A stretch of 8,315 bases of DNA from JBBDIM01 sp040880405 (GTDB lineage Bacteria; Planctomycetota; Planctomycetia; Pirellulales; Pirellulaceae), in the NCBI GenBank assembly GCA_040880405.1, contig JBBDIM010000017.1, positions 1-8,315 of the forward strand, in the 5' to 3' direction. A program made the translations under genes and the position numbers. Positions 1 through 7,216 of the stretch are shown here, in pieces (position 1 is the first letter of the stretch; each line of letters begins with the position of its first letter). The notes beneath the pieces are model-generated. The model saw only the letters and a program-made list of their open reading frames with translations, was not told where the DNA came from and made no database searches.

Positions 1-108
1 TTCATCACGTTGTTCCTGCTGTTCATCCGCTTCATGCCGATCGTGGCGATGGCTGAAGTGAAGTCGATCATGCCGCACGACGACCACCACCCGGAACAAC
101 ACTCCTAG
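1..108 (+). CDS. actC: ActC C-terminus (NrfD/PsrC-like membrane subunit of alternative complex III), partial
   Basis: An open frame enters from the left edge and stops with TAG at 106-108, giving the last 35 residues. It starts with the end of a hydrophobic helix (FITLFLLFIRFMPIVAMAEV), followed by EVKSIMP and a His-rich tail (HDDHHPEQHS). The R-F-x-P-x-x-A-x-x-E-V-K pattern after the last helix fits the C-terminus of ActC, the quinol-interacting NrfD-like subunit of ACIII. The immediately downstream actD-actE fusion and actF support this, since actC normally precedes them. The identity rests on this short tail and on gene order; most of the gene lies outside the window. Confidence 0.8.
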   Translation, partial: FITLFLLFIRFMPIVAMAEVKSIMPHDDHHPEQHS

Positions 109-116
109 GATAGAAA

Positions 117-132
117 CGCCCCTATGGGGGCG
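117..132. repeat. Small GC hairpin between actC and actDE
   Basis: CGCCCC (117-122) pairs with GGGGCG (127-132) around a TATG loop, within the 41-bp gap between the actC stop and the start at 150. It resembles the GCCCC-GTT-GGGGC hairpin at 7126-7138, including a preceding AC in both, so it may be a degenerate single copy of the same short palindrome family. It could equally be a chance GC stem. Confidence 0.35.
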
Positions 133-149
133 AGCAGACGGCAACCGCA

Positions 150-1523
150 ATGGCTCGCAAAGTCAACAACACGAACGATCAACCGCTGGGACTTTTGGCC
201 CAGTTCGACGATCCACACGCCTTGCTCGCGGCGGCCGAAAAGGTCCGCGACGCGGGCTACACCAAGACCGACGCTTATGTGCCGTTCCCGGTGCATGGCA
301 TCGACGAGGCCCTGGGAATTAAAGCGACCATCCTGCCTTGGATCGTCCTCACCCTCGGCGTGATCGGCGGTGTCGGCGGCTTGGCGATGCAGTACTGGAT
401 GAACGCAGTCGACTATCCCTATTTGATCTCAGGGAAGCCGCTGTTCAGCCTGCCGGCCAATATTCCGGTCACCTTTGAACTGATCATTTTGCTGTCGGCT
501 TTCGGCGTGTTTTTGGGGATGCTGGGGTTGAACAAGCTGCCGCTGTTCTCCAACCCGCTGTTTCGGATTCCGCAATTTGCCCGCGCGACCGACGATAAGT
601 TTTTCCTGGGCATCTCGGCGGACGATCCCAAGTACCAACTGACGAAGGTTCGGGCCCTGTTCGATACGTTTGGGCCGAGTGAAATCATCGAGATTCCGGC
701 CGATCCGAGCCCCGCGGCCTTGCCCCGGTTTGTGTGGGTGACCGGCGTCTGCATCGCCACGCTGATGTTGGTCCCGCCGGTCGTGATTTGGAAGGCCCAG
801 AACAGCACGAGCAGCCAGCCACGGATTCGCTTGGTTCAGGACATGTTCACCCAGTGGAAGAACAAGTCGCAGACAACCAGCACGGTATTCGCCGATGGCC
901 GGGCCTCACGTCCGCGGATTTCCGGCACGGTGGCTCGGGGGGAGATGCTTGATTCGAACTTGCTGACCGGGATTCGACCTCTCGCGGAAGCGGTAGCGCA
1001 AGTCGCGTTGATCGCGGAAGAGGAAGAGACCGAGCCCGCGGACGCCAATGAAGCGGAACAACCGGCCGAGCCGATGCCCGCCGATCCGATGGCGGGCGAA
1101 GACGGTGTACAACCAGTCACGGAAGAGGACGAGCCAGATTGGCTGGTGGAAGTTCCCGTGAAAGTTTCCAAGTCGGCGATGCTTCGCGGACAACAGCAAT
1201 ACAACGTCTACTGTGCGGTCTGTCACGGACTGGCTGGTGATGGGGACGGGATGGTTTCTCGTCGGGCGATGGAGCTTCAGCAGCCGACCTGGGTGCAGCC
1301 GACGCCGATTCACGCGGAACATGTCGTCGAGCAGCCGGCTGGCAAATTGTACAACACCATCACGCATGGTATCCGCAAGATGAAGGGCTACGGTTCGCAG
1401 ATTTCCCCCGAAGACCGGTGGGCGATCGTGATGTACCTGCGGGCCTTGCAGAAGATGCGGAGCGGTTCGCTGGAAGAGGTCCCGGCGGAAATTGGCAACA
1501 CCTTGAAGAGTCAAGCGAATTAA
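150..1523 (+). CDS. actDE: ActD-ActE fusion: DUF3341 membrane domain plus monohaem cytochrome c of alternative complex III
   Basis: This 457-residue protein joins two ACIII subunits that are usually separate. Residues 11-185 match ActD (DUF3341): an N-terminal soluble LLAQFDDPHALLAAAEKVRDAG segment, helices at about 60-80 and 107-128, then the K-F-F-L-G-I and F-G-P-S-E-I-I-E-I ending. A third helix (194-214) leads into a linker of about 120 residues, very rich in Glu, Asp, Pro and Ala at 288-330. The ActE cytochrome c domain follows, with haem-binding CAVCH at 355-359, G-D-G-D-G after it, a likely axial Met411 (RKMKGYG) and the closing helix WAIVMYLRALQ. With ActD's soluble part in the cytoplasm, the third helix would place the haem on the periplasmic side, where it can pass electrons to the oxidase. 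No lipobox is present, so the helix replaces a lipid anchor. No Shine-Dalgarno precedes the ATG at 150; the start is chosen because the ActD-like sequence begins there. It ends 2 bp before actF. Confidence 0.9.
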   Translation: MARKVNNTNDQPLGLLAQFDDPHALLAAAEKVRDAGYTKTDAYVPFPVHGIDEALGIKATILPWIVLTLGVIGGVGGLAMQYWMNAVDYPYLISGKPLFSLPANIPVTFELIILLSAFGVFLGMLGLNKLPLFSNPLFRIPQFARATDDKFFLGISADDPKYQLTKVRALFDTFGPSEIIEIPADPSPAALPRFVWVTGVCIATLMLVPPVVIWKAQNSTSSQPRIRLVQDMFTQWKNKSQTTSTVFADGRASRPRISGTVARGEMLDSNLLTGIRPLAEAVAQVALIAEEEETEPADANEAEQPAEPMPADPMAGEDGVQPVTEEDEPDWLVEVPVKVSKSAMLRGQQQYNVYCAVCHGLAGDGDGMVSRRAMELQQPTWVQPTPIHAEHVVEQPAGKLYNTITHGIRKMKGYGSQISPEDRWAIVMYLRALQKMRSGSLEEVPAEIGNTLKSQAN

Positions 1524-1525
1524 CC

Positions 1526-2770
1526 ATGGGTCACCACAACACAGCGCCGATCACGGTCAATAACGACGAGACGATCCGTCTGGGCCAACCCGCGCAGATG
1601 CTGCGGATGATTTTCTTGGCGGTCGGTTTGGTTGGTGTGCTGTTAGGCGCGCTGCTGGGGATGCTGGAAGGGGACGCCTTTGCGCGGTTCTTCCACTCCT
1701 ACCTGATCAGCTTTTGCTTCTTCGTGAGCCTGTCGCTCGGTGGCCTGTTTTTCGTCGCCCTGCAACACTTGGTGCGGGCCGGGTGGAGTGTCACCGTGCG
1801 GCGGATTTCCGAGATCACCGCCGCGGCCCTGGTCCCGATGGCGATTTTGTTCCTCCCGATTTTGGGCCCGATGCTGATGGGTACCGAAGCCGCCAGCTCA
1901 CTGTATGTCTGGAACAGCGCGGAGAAGGTCGCCACCGACGAATTGGTTGCCCACAAGGCCCCCTATTTGAACGCCGGGTTCTTCGCGATCCGGGCGATCT
2001 TCTACTTTTTGGTGTGGGGAGTCGCAGCGCGATTTTTCCTTCGCAACTCGCTTGCCCAGGATCAAACGGGTGACGCGGCCCGGACCCTGAAGATGCAGGA
2101 GCTGAGCCCAATTACGCTGATTTTGTTTGCCCTGACGGTGACGTTCGCGTCGTTCGACTGGCTGATGTCACTCAACCCGCACTGGTTTAGCACGATTTTC
2201 GGCGTCTACTTTTTCGCCGGGTCGATCGTCTCGTTCTTCGCGATGTTGGCGGTGGTGGCGGTGCTACTGCAGCACTTCGGCAAGCTGAGTGACGTGATCA
2301 CCACCGACCATTACCACGACCTGGGCAAGTACCTGTTCGGGTTCACGATGTTCTGGGCTTACATCGCGTTTAGCCAGTACCTGCTCATTTGGTATGGGAA
2401 CATTCCGGAAGAGACCGAGTGGTTTTTGGTGCGGCAGAACAACGGCTGGGAGTATATCGCCCTGGTGCTGATCTTCGGGCACTTCATCCTACCGTTCCTC
2501 GGATTGATGTCGCGGCATGTCCGGCGGCGGAAGCTGCTGTTGGCGGCGTGGGGTGTTTGGATTTTGGTGATGCACTGGATCGATATTTACTGGTTGGTTA
2601 TGCCGCAAGTTTCGCCGGAAGGGCTCACATTCGGTCTGATCGACCTGTGTTGCCTGCTCGGGATTGGCGGTTTTTATATTAGCAACTTGATTTGGATTGC
2701 CGCCGACCGGCCGTTGGTGCCGGTGCAAGATCCTTGGTTGTCCGAATCTTTGGCCTTTAAACAAGTTTAG
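1526..2770 (+). CDS. actF: ActF, ten-helix NrfD-like membrane subunit of alternative complex III
   Basis: This 414-residue integral membrane protein has about ten hydrophobic segments (near 27-46, 56-79, 95-118, 150-171, 195-213, 222-248, 266-288, 309-327, 337-358 and 369-391). The count and length fit ActF, the paralogue of ActC in ACIII. Recognisable stretches are FHSYLISFCFFVSLSLGGLFF, the S-F-D-W-L-M-S-L-N-P-H-W motif at 209-220, HDLGKYLFGFTMFWAYIAFSQY, and HWIDIYWLVMP (350-360). ActF is thought to bind at the quinone and haem side of the complex and may take part in proton movement. The frame is open upstream to 1418, but those codons lie inside the cytochrome domain of the previous gene; the ATG at 1526 is preferred because it leaves a short MGHHN tail and a 2-bp gap. 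There is no clear ribosome site, so translation may be coupled to the gene before it. Confidence 0.93.
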   Translation: MGHHNTAPITVNNDETIRLGQPAQMLRMIFLAVGLVGVLLGALLGMLEGDAFARFFHSYLISFCFFVSLSLGGLFFVALQHLVRAGWSVTVRRISEITAAALVPMAILFLPILGPMLMGTEAASSLYVWNSAEKVATDELVAHKAPYLNAGFFAIRAIFYFLVWGVAARFFLRNSLAQDQTGDAARTLKMQELSPITLILFALTVTFASFDWLMSLNPHWFSTIFGVYFFAGSIVSFFAMLAVVAVLLQHFGKLSDVITTDHYHDLGKYLFGFTMFWAYIAFSQYLLIWYGNIPEETEWFLVRQNNGWEYIALVLIFGHFILPFLGLMSRHVRRRKLLLAAWGVWILVMHWIDIYWLVMPQVSPEGLTFGLIDLCCLLGIGGFYISNLIWIAADRPLVPVQDPWLSESLAFKQV

Positions 2771-2773
2771 GAG
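2769..2773 (+). promoter_or_regulatory. Shine-Dalgarno AGGAG for the small membrane protein gene
   Basis: AGGAG lies 8 bases before the ATG at 2782 and overlaps the TAG stop of actF (2768-2770). It is the strongest ribosome site in the window, where most genes have weak or no such signal. It fixes the start at 2782 and implies tight coupling to actF. Confidence 0.75.
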
Positions 2774-2781
2774 ATGGTCCC

Positions 2782-3168
2782 ATGGTGGCTGTTGCTCCCC
2801 AAGAAAAAGTTCTCGATCGACGTGAGACCCTGGTCCCTTCCGAGCACATCGGACAAGGATCGCCGGATCACGCGGGGCCGTCGTACGACGACCTGAACAC
2901 GCCAATGATCGCCCTGGTCGGTTTCGTCAGCGCGATTGTCACCTTCGTCTGCATCTTTGGCCTCCAGGCCGCTTACCTGCAATACGACCGGGGCCTGCAA
3001 CAGGCCAAGGTGGTCGATATCCGCCTGGAGCAGGTCGAAAGCGCCATCGATAGCCAAAAGTCGCAACTGGCCAGCTACGGCTGGGTCAACCGTGAAGAAG
3101 GCATTGTGAAGATGCCGATCGACCGGGCGATGGATGTCGTCGTCAACGAAGCCTCGCAAACCAACTAA
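2782..3168 (+). CDS. Small single-helix membrane protein of unknown function in the Act-cox locus
   Basis: The 128-residue product has a polar, probably disordered N-terminus (1-40), one membrane helix at about 42-64 (MIALVGFVSAIVTFVCIFGL) and a C-terminal part carrying a short amphipathic stretch (70-95) and the segment YGWVNREEGIVKMPIDRAMD at 99-118. From memory, a similar YGWV-D-x-x-x-G-(I/V)-V-(R/K)-(I/M)-P-I-(D/E)-R-A-M pattern recurs in small hypothetical proteins next to SCO and oxidase genes in several phyla. That suggests a real family, but I know no tested function. A good Shine-Dalgarno, tight coupling to actF and the SCO gene downstream argue for a role as accessory subunit or assembly factor of ACIII or the oxidase. 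That role is inference. No Cys or metal motif stands out in the C-terminal part. Confidence 0.85.
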   Translation: MVAVAPQEKVLDRRETLVPSEHIGQGSPDHAGPSYDDLNTPMIALVGFVSAIVTFVCIFGLQAAYLQYDRGLQQAKVVDIRLEQVESAIDSQKSQLASYGWVNREEGIVKMPIDRAMDVVVNEASQTN

Positions 3169-3174
3169 CGGTCC

Positions 3175-3268
3175 GTGTGAAAAAGGGGTCAGGAACCTTT
3201 TTGGCTACCCTTCACCGTAGTCCTACCTCGCGCGTGTGGAAAAAAGGGTCCTGACCCCTTTTTCACAC
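3175..3268. repeat. REP-like inverted pair (two palindromic units, BIME-like), possible bidirectional terminator
   Basis: Arms 3175-3202 and 3241-3268 are reverse complements over 28 bases with one mismatch; the outer 19 (GTGTGAAAAAGGGGTCAGG) match perfectly. The spacer is 38 bases. Each arm is also a small palindrome: AAAAAGG...CCTTTTT on the left and AAAAAGGG...CCCTTTTT on the right. From memory, AAAAGGGGTCAGG-type units are common dispersed repeats of planctomycetes and other bacteria and are linked to Y1 REP-associated transposases; no transposase is in this window. GC stems ending in T runs on both strands could stop transcription either way, here separating the actF/small-protein part from the SCO-oxidase part. 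Confidence 0.85.
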
Positions 3269-3271
3269 CCA

Positions 3272-4162
3272 ATGCATTTTCCTATGCCGACCCGAAATCC
3301 AATAACGCCGACGATCCTCACGCTGATTGGCCTCTTGGCCTGTCCGCTGGTAGCGCTTGCCGTGCCGGGCGAGGATCCAAAGGAACTGCAAGGTTTAGAC
3401 GTCCAGGAACATCTGAACGACCCGCTCCCGTTGGATTTGACGTTCACCAACGATGGTGGCCAGTCCGTTCGCTTGGGAGATTACTTCGAATCGGACAAAC
3501 CGGTCATTTTGTCGCTCAACTACTCGAACTGCCCGATGCTTTGTCGGTTGCAGCTCAACGGATTGGTCGAAGCCCTCAAGGAAATCCAACTCACCGCCGG
3601 TCAGGACTACCAAGTTGTCTCGATCAGCATCGACCCGTTGGAACCCGCCTCCCGGGCCCAAGAGACCAAAGAGAAGTACCTGCGAATGTACGACCGAGCG
3701 GGCAGTGGCGATGGCTGGAATTTTTTAGTTGGTCGGAAAGATGCGATTGATACCGTCGCCCAGGCGACTGGCTTTCAGTATCGCTACCTTTCGGATCGTA
3801 AAGAGTACGTCCACCCGGCGGTTTTCATGTTGTGCTCGCCACGTGGCCGAATCTCGCGTTATGTGTATGGAGTCACCTTCGATCCAGCCACGCTTCGCCT
3901 TTCCCTAGTGGAAGCGAGTGAAGGCAAAGTGGGCACCACCCTCGATCGCTTCCTGCTGTTCTGTTTCCAACACGATGAAACGACCGGGCGGTACGGCCCC
4001 ATGGCGAGAAATCAAATGAAGGTCGGGGGCGGGATCACGGTCGCCCTGCTGCTGCTTGGTTTGATCCCCTATTGGCTTCGAACCCGCAAACCGAAGGCAG
4101 CCCGTCAGGCCGAAGAGTCGGCGCACGACCTCGCCGGTCCATTTACCCATTCCACACATTAG
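3272..4162 (+). CDS. SCO1/SenC-family copper chaperone with C-terminal membrane anchor
   Basis: This thioredoxin-fold copper protein probably supports CuA assembly in the oxidase encoded just downstream. With the ATG at 3272 it has 296 residues. The N-terminus carries a hydrophobic segment (ILTLIGLLACPLVALA) followed by V-P-G, which looks like a cleavable signal peptide. The SCO metal/redox site is clear: CPMLC (Cys87, Cys91) after NYSN, and the distant His181 in EYVHPAVFMLCSPRGRI. A second helix at about 252-269 (VGGGITVALLLLGLIPYW) and a basic tail would fix the C-terminus in the membrane, unlike classical SCO proteins with one N-terminal anchor. The frame opens at a GTG at 3236, but that lies inside the repeat arm and would put polar codons before the signal peptide. 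ATG 3272 or 3284 is more likely; 3284 gives a cleaner signal peptide. There is no ribosome site for either. Seven bases separate it from coxB. Confidence 0.9.
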   Translation: MHFPMPTRNPITPTILTLIGLLACPLVALAVPGEDPKELQGLDVQEHLNDPLPLDLTFTNDGGQSVRLGDYFESDKPVILSLNYSNCPMLCRLQLNGLVEALKEIQLTAGQDYQVVSISIDPLEPASRAQETKEKYLRMYDRAGSGDGWNFLVGRKDAIDTVAQATGFQYRYLSDRKEYVHPAVFMLCSPRGRISRYVYGVTFDPATLRLSLVEASEGKVGTTLDRFLLFCFQHDETTGRYGPMARNQMKVGGGITVALLLLGLIPYWLRTRKPKAARQAEESAHDLAGPFTHSTH

Positions 4163-4169
4163 TCGATCC

Positions 4170-5231
4170 ATGTTGAATCTTGTAGCTACTCAAATGATGA
4201 CGCTGCTGGCGGAGTCAGGCGGTTCGCTCTTCTTTCCGGAAGCGAACTCGACCGTCGCCGGCACGGTCGATAACCTGTTCGACCTGATCTTCTGGATCTC
4301 GGCGTTCTTCTTTGTGTTGATCGTCGCGGTGATGGCGTGGTTTGTCTTCAAATACCATCGCCGCCCCGGTCACACCGAGCAGCCTTCCGCCTCGCATAAC
4401 AATGCGTTGGAAATCACCTGGAGCATCGTTCCCGGCCTCATCCTGTTGGTGATTTTCTGGCAGGGATTCACGGGCTACATGAACATCCGTCAGGCACCCG
4501 ATGATGCCTACGAGATTCAAGTTTTGGGCGAAACCTGGAACTGGAGCTTCACCTATCCCAACGGTCATATCGACAACAATTTGCACATCCCCGTCGATCG
4601 TCCCGTCCGCTTGGTCATGCAATCCAAAGACGTGATCCACAGCATGTTCATCCCTGCGTTTCGCACCAAGATGGATGTGGTTCCGGGGCGATACACAGAG
4701 ATGTGGTTTCAAGCCCAACGTCCGACAGGGGAAGGGATTGACCTGACTGGACATCAACCACACGACCTATTTTGTGCCGAGTATTGCGGAGATGGACACT
4801 CCACGATGAACAAAAAAGTCTACGTCCATCCGCCGGGAGAGTTTGAGGCCTGGCTGGTCGATGCGGGCAATCTACTGGAGAAATATCCCCCCGCTGAAGC
4901 GGGCGAAAAATTGTTCGCCAGCCGCGGTTGTAAACAGTGCCACGCCGTGGTCGAAGCGGATCTTGGCCGCACGATGAATGGCCCTCCGTTGTTGTCGGGG
5001 GGACTGGCTCAACCGCGAGGCGGGTTTGGAACCGCCCAACAGGTTAGCAGTGGACGTGGGGCCGCTCCGGAAACGATCACCATCGACGAGAACTATATTC
5101 GCGAGTCGATCCGGGCTCCCAACGCTAAGGTCCGCGTGGGTTTTAAGGCGGTCATGCCGGTGTTCGGCAGCGAACGGCTTTCCGATGAAGAGATCACCGC
5201 GATCATTGCGTACATCAAAAGTTTGAAGTAG
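4170..5231 (+). CDS. ctaC: Cytochrome c oxidase subunit II with fused C-terminal cytochrome c (caa3 type)
   Basis: The 353-residue protein receives electrons and passes them to subunit I. Two helices (about 37-60 and 84-103) precede the cupredoxin domain. The CuA ligands are all present: His157 (IHSMFIP), then Cys202, Glu204, Cys206, His210 and Met213 in CAEYCGDGHSTM. The aromatic ETWNWSF strand (121-127) matches the electron-entry region of the family. A cytochrome c domain follows, with CKQCH at 254-258 and a likely axial Met329 (KAVMPVF), ending in a helix (ITAIIAYIKSL). This makes the enzyme caa3-type, able to take electrons from a bound c-haem rather than a soluble carrier. A Gly/Gln/Ser-rich stretch (about 274-300) is longer than the usual loop before DENYIRESI. 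The N-terminus lacks an obvious signal peptide or lipobox. Start ATG 4170 follows the SCO stop by 7 bases; 4194 or 4197 are in-frame alternatives. Confidence 0.95.
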   Translation: MLNLVATQMMTLLAESGGSLFFPEANSTVAGTVDNLFDLIFWISAFFFVLIVAVMAWFVFKYHRRPGHTEQPSASHNNALEITWSIVPGLILLVIFWQGFTGYMNIRQAPDDAYEIQVLGETWNWSFTYPNGHIDNNLHIPVDRPVRLVMQSKDVIHSMFIPAFRTKMDVVPGRYTEMWFQAQRPTGEGIDLTGHQPHDLFCAEYCGDGHSTMNKKVYVHPPGEFEAWLVDAGNLLEKYPPAEAGEKLFASRGCKQCHAVVEADLGRTMNGPPLLSGGLAQPRGGFGTAQQVSSGRGAAPETITIDENYIRESIRAPNAKVRVGFKAVMPVFGSERLSDEEITAIIAYIKSLK

Positions 5232-5233
5232 GA
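5230..5233 (+). promoter_or_regulatory. Shine-Dalgarno AGGA for ctaD
   Basis: AGGA overlaps the last two bases of the ctaC stop and lies 6 bases before the ATG at 5240, which supports that start and coupled translation. Confidence 0.6.
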
Positions 5234-5239
5234 ACAACG

Positions 5240-6940
<1,701 letters not shown>

Positions 6941-6946
6941 GTCCTA

Positions 6947-6961
6947 AGTCCCAAAGGGACG
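6947..6961 (+). repeat. Palindrome unit a, copy 1
   Basis: GTCCC-AAA-GGGAC hairpin at 6948-6960. AGTCCCAAAGGGACG matches the unit at 7016-7030 at 13 of 15 positions as a direct repeat, and pairs in inverted orientation with 7126-7138. Confidence 0.7.
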
Positions 6962-6970
6962 TTTAACGAC

Positions 6971-6992
6971 AGCCCAGGACGAAGTCCTGGGT
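6971..6992 (+). repeat. Palindrome unit b, copy 1
   Basis: An 8-bp stem CCCAGGAC/GTCCTGGG around a GAA loop (stem-loop 6973-6991). The 22 bases 6971-6992 are an exact reverse complement of 7094-7115. A strong local hairpin about 30 bases after the ctaD stop, so it would be the first stable structure in the 3' end of a ctaD transcript. Confidence 0.85.
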
Positions 6993-7015
6993 TCAGGTTT
7001 TCACGATAATTCATG

Positions 7016-7071
7016 AGTCCTGAAGGGACGATTCAAACAGGAAGCGACGATTGAAACGTCCCTTCAGGACT
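7016..7071. repeat. Central inverted pair of unit a (copies 2 and 3)
   Basis: 7016-7036 and 7051-7071 are reverse complements over 21 bases with one mismatch, around a 14-base spacer. Transcribed, this would form a roughly 20-bp stem followed by TTTCGTTTTT at 7071-7080, which resembles a rho-independent terminator with an interrupted T tract. Each arm also holds a short GTCC...GGAC hairpin of its own. Confidence 0.85.
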
Positions 7072-7080
7072 TTCGTTTTT
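7051..7080 (+). terminator. Possible intrinsic terminator (right arm and T tract)
   Basis: The stem formed by 7016-7036 and 7051-7071 is followed by TTTCGTTTTT. If used, it would stop most transcripts after ctaD and lower ctaE expression unless ctaE has its own promoter. Since ctaE and subunit IV are needed with ctaD, partial read-through is more plausible than a full stop. Confidence 0.35.
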
Positions 7081-7093
7081 ATGCTGACGGATG

Positions 7094-7115
7094 ACCCAGG
7101 ACTTCGTCCTGGGCT
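7094..7115 (-). repeat. Palindrome unit b, copy 2 (inverted)
   Basis: Stem CCCAGGAC/GTCCTGGG around TTC (7095-7113). Exact reverse complement of 6971-6992, with the match continuing past one mismatch into the flank (GGGCTATCGT against GGGCTGTCGT). Confidence 0.85.
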
Positions 7116-7121
7116 ATCGTG

Positions 7122-7142
7122 AGACGCCCCGTTGGGGCTAAG
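7122..7142 (-). repeat. Palindrome unit a, copy 4 (inverted, diverged)
   Basis: GCCCC-GTT-GGGGC hairpin at 7126-7138. In reverse complement it matches 6944-6964 at 16 of 21 positions. Two of the differences are paired (T-A in one stem, C-G in the other), so the small stem is kept intact in both copies. Confidence 0.65.
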
Positions 7143-7206
7143 AATTTAATGCTGTGGACCTCCCGTCCCACCCGCTAAAAATACATAACCGAGACCCGTA
7201 GGATAC

Positions 7207-7210
7207 TAGG
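7207..7210 (+). promoter_or_regulatory. Weak Shine-Dalgarno (TAGG) for ctaE
   Basis: TAGG ends 6 bases before the ATG at 7217, and a GGAT lies at 7201-7204. This is a weak site; it supports the start at 7217 together with the family-like N-terminus. Confidence 0.4.
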
Positions 7211-7216
7211 CCCAAA

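Larger units (their letters stand above)
6944..7142. repeat. Nested 199-bp palindrome of six hairpins (a-b-a / a'-b'-a') between ctaD and ctaE
   Basis: The 276-bp ctaD-ctaE gap holds no gene. It is built as a mirror about position 7043: three hairpin units on the left (6948-6960, 6973-6991, 7018-7029) and their reverse complements on the right (7058-7070, 7095-7113, 7126-7138). All three pairs share the same axis to within 1 base, although the linkers between units have diverged. The outer pair matches at 16 of 21 positions, the middle pair perfectly over 22, the inner pair at 20 of 21. It is a compound repeat, possibly a mobile palindromic element or a transcript-folding structure. It may reduce or stop read-through, or stabilise ctaCD mRNA. 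No promoter for ctaE is convincing in the remaining 7143-7216. Confidence 0.85.

Noticed and set aside
906..1514. 202-codon minus-strand open frame opposite the ActE domain
   Set aside because: Arg/His/Leu-rich low-information translation, antisense to the cytochrome c coding sequence whose CAVCH motif proves the + frame.
1418..1525. Upstream in-frame extension of actF
   Set aside because: It would overlap the end of the actDE gene by over 100 bases and adds a polar segment unlike ActF. The ATG at 1526 fits better.
3175..3268. Insertion sequence with terminal inverted repeats
   Set aside because: The whole element is only 94 bases and holds no coding content; the arms are themselves palindromic, which fits a REP-type pair better than IS ends.
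4215..4763. 182-codon minus-strand open frame opposite ctaC
   Set aside because: Antisense to the CuA domain, no recognisable domain and no ribosome site; a shadow frame.
6941..7142. Possible CRISPR array between ctaD and ctaE
   Set aside because: The repeats are short palindromes in mirrored order, not equal direct repeats with unique equal-length spacers, and no cas gene is present.
6941..7216. Possible tRNA or small protein gene in the gap
   Set aside because: No cloverleaf with a T-loop could be traced, and no frame of useful length with a start and ribosome site was seen; the hairpins account for most of the gap.
7143..7216. Possible sigma-70-like promoter before ctaE (AT-rich CTAAAAATACATAACC)
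   Set aside because: There is no well-spaced -35 partner, and planctomycete promoters are not well enough defined to call one by eye.
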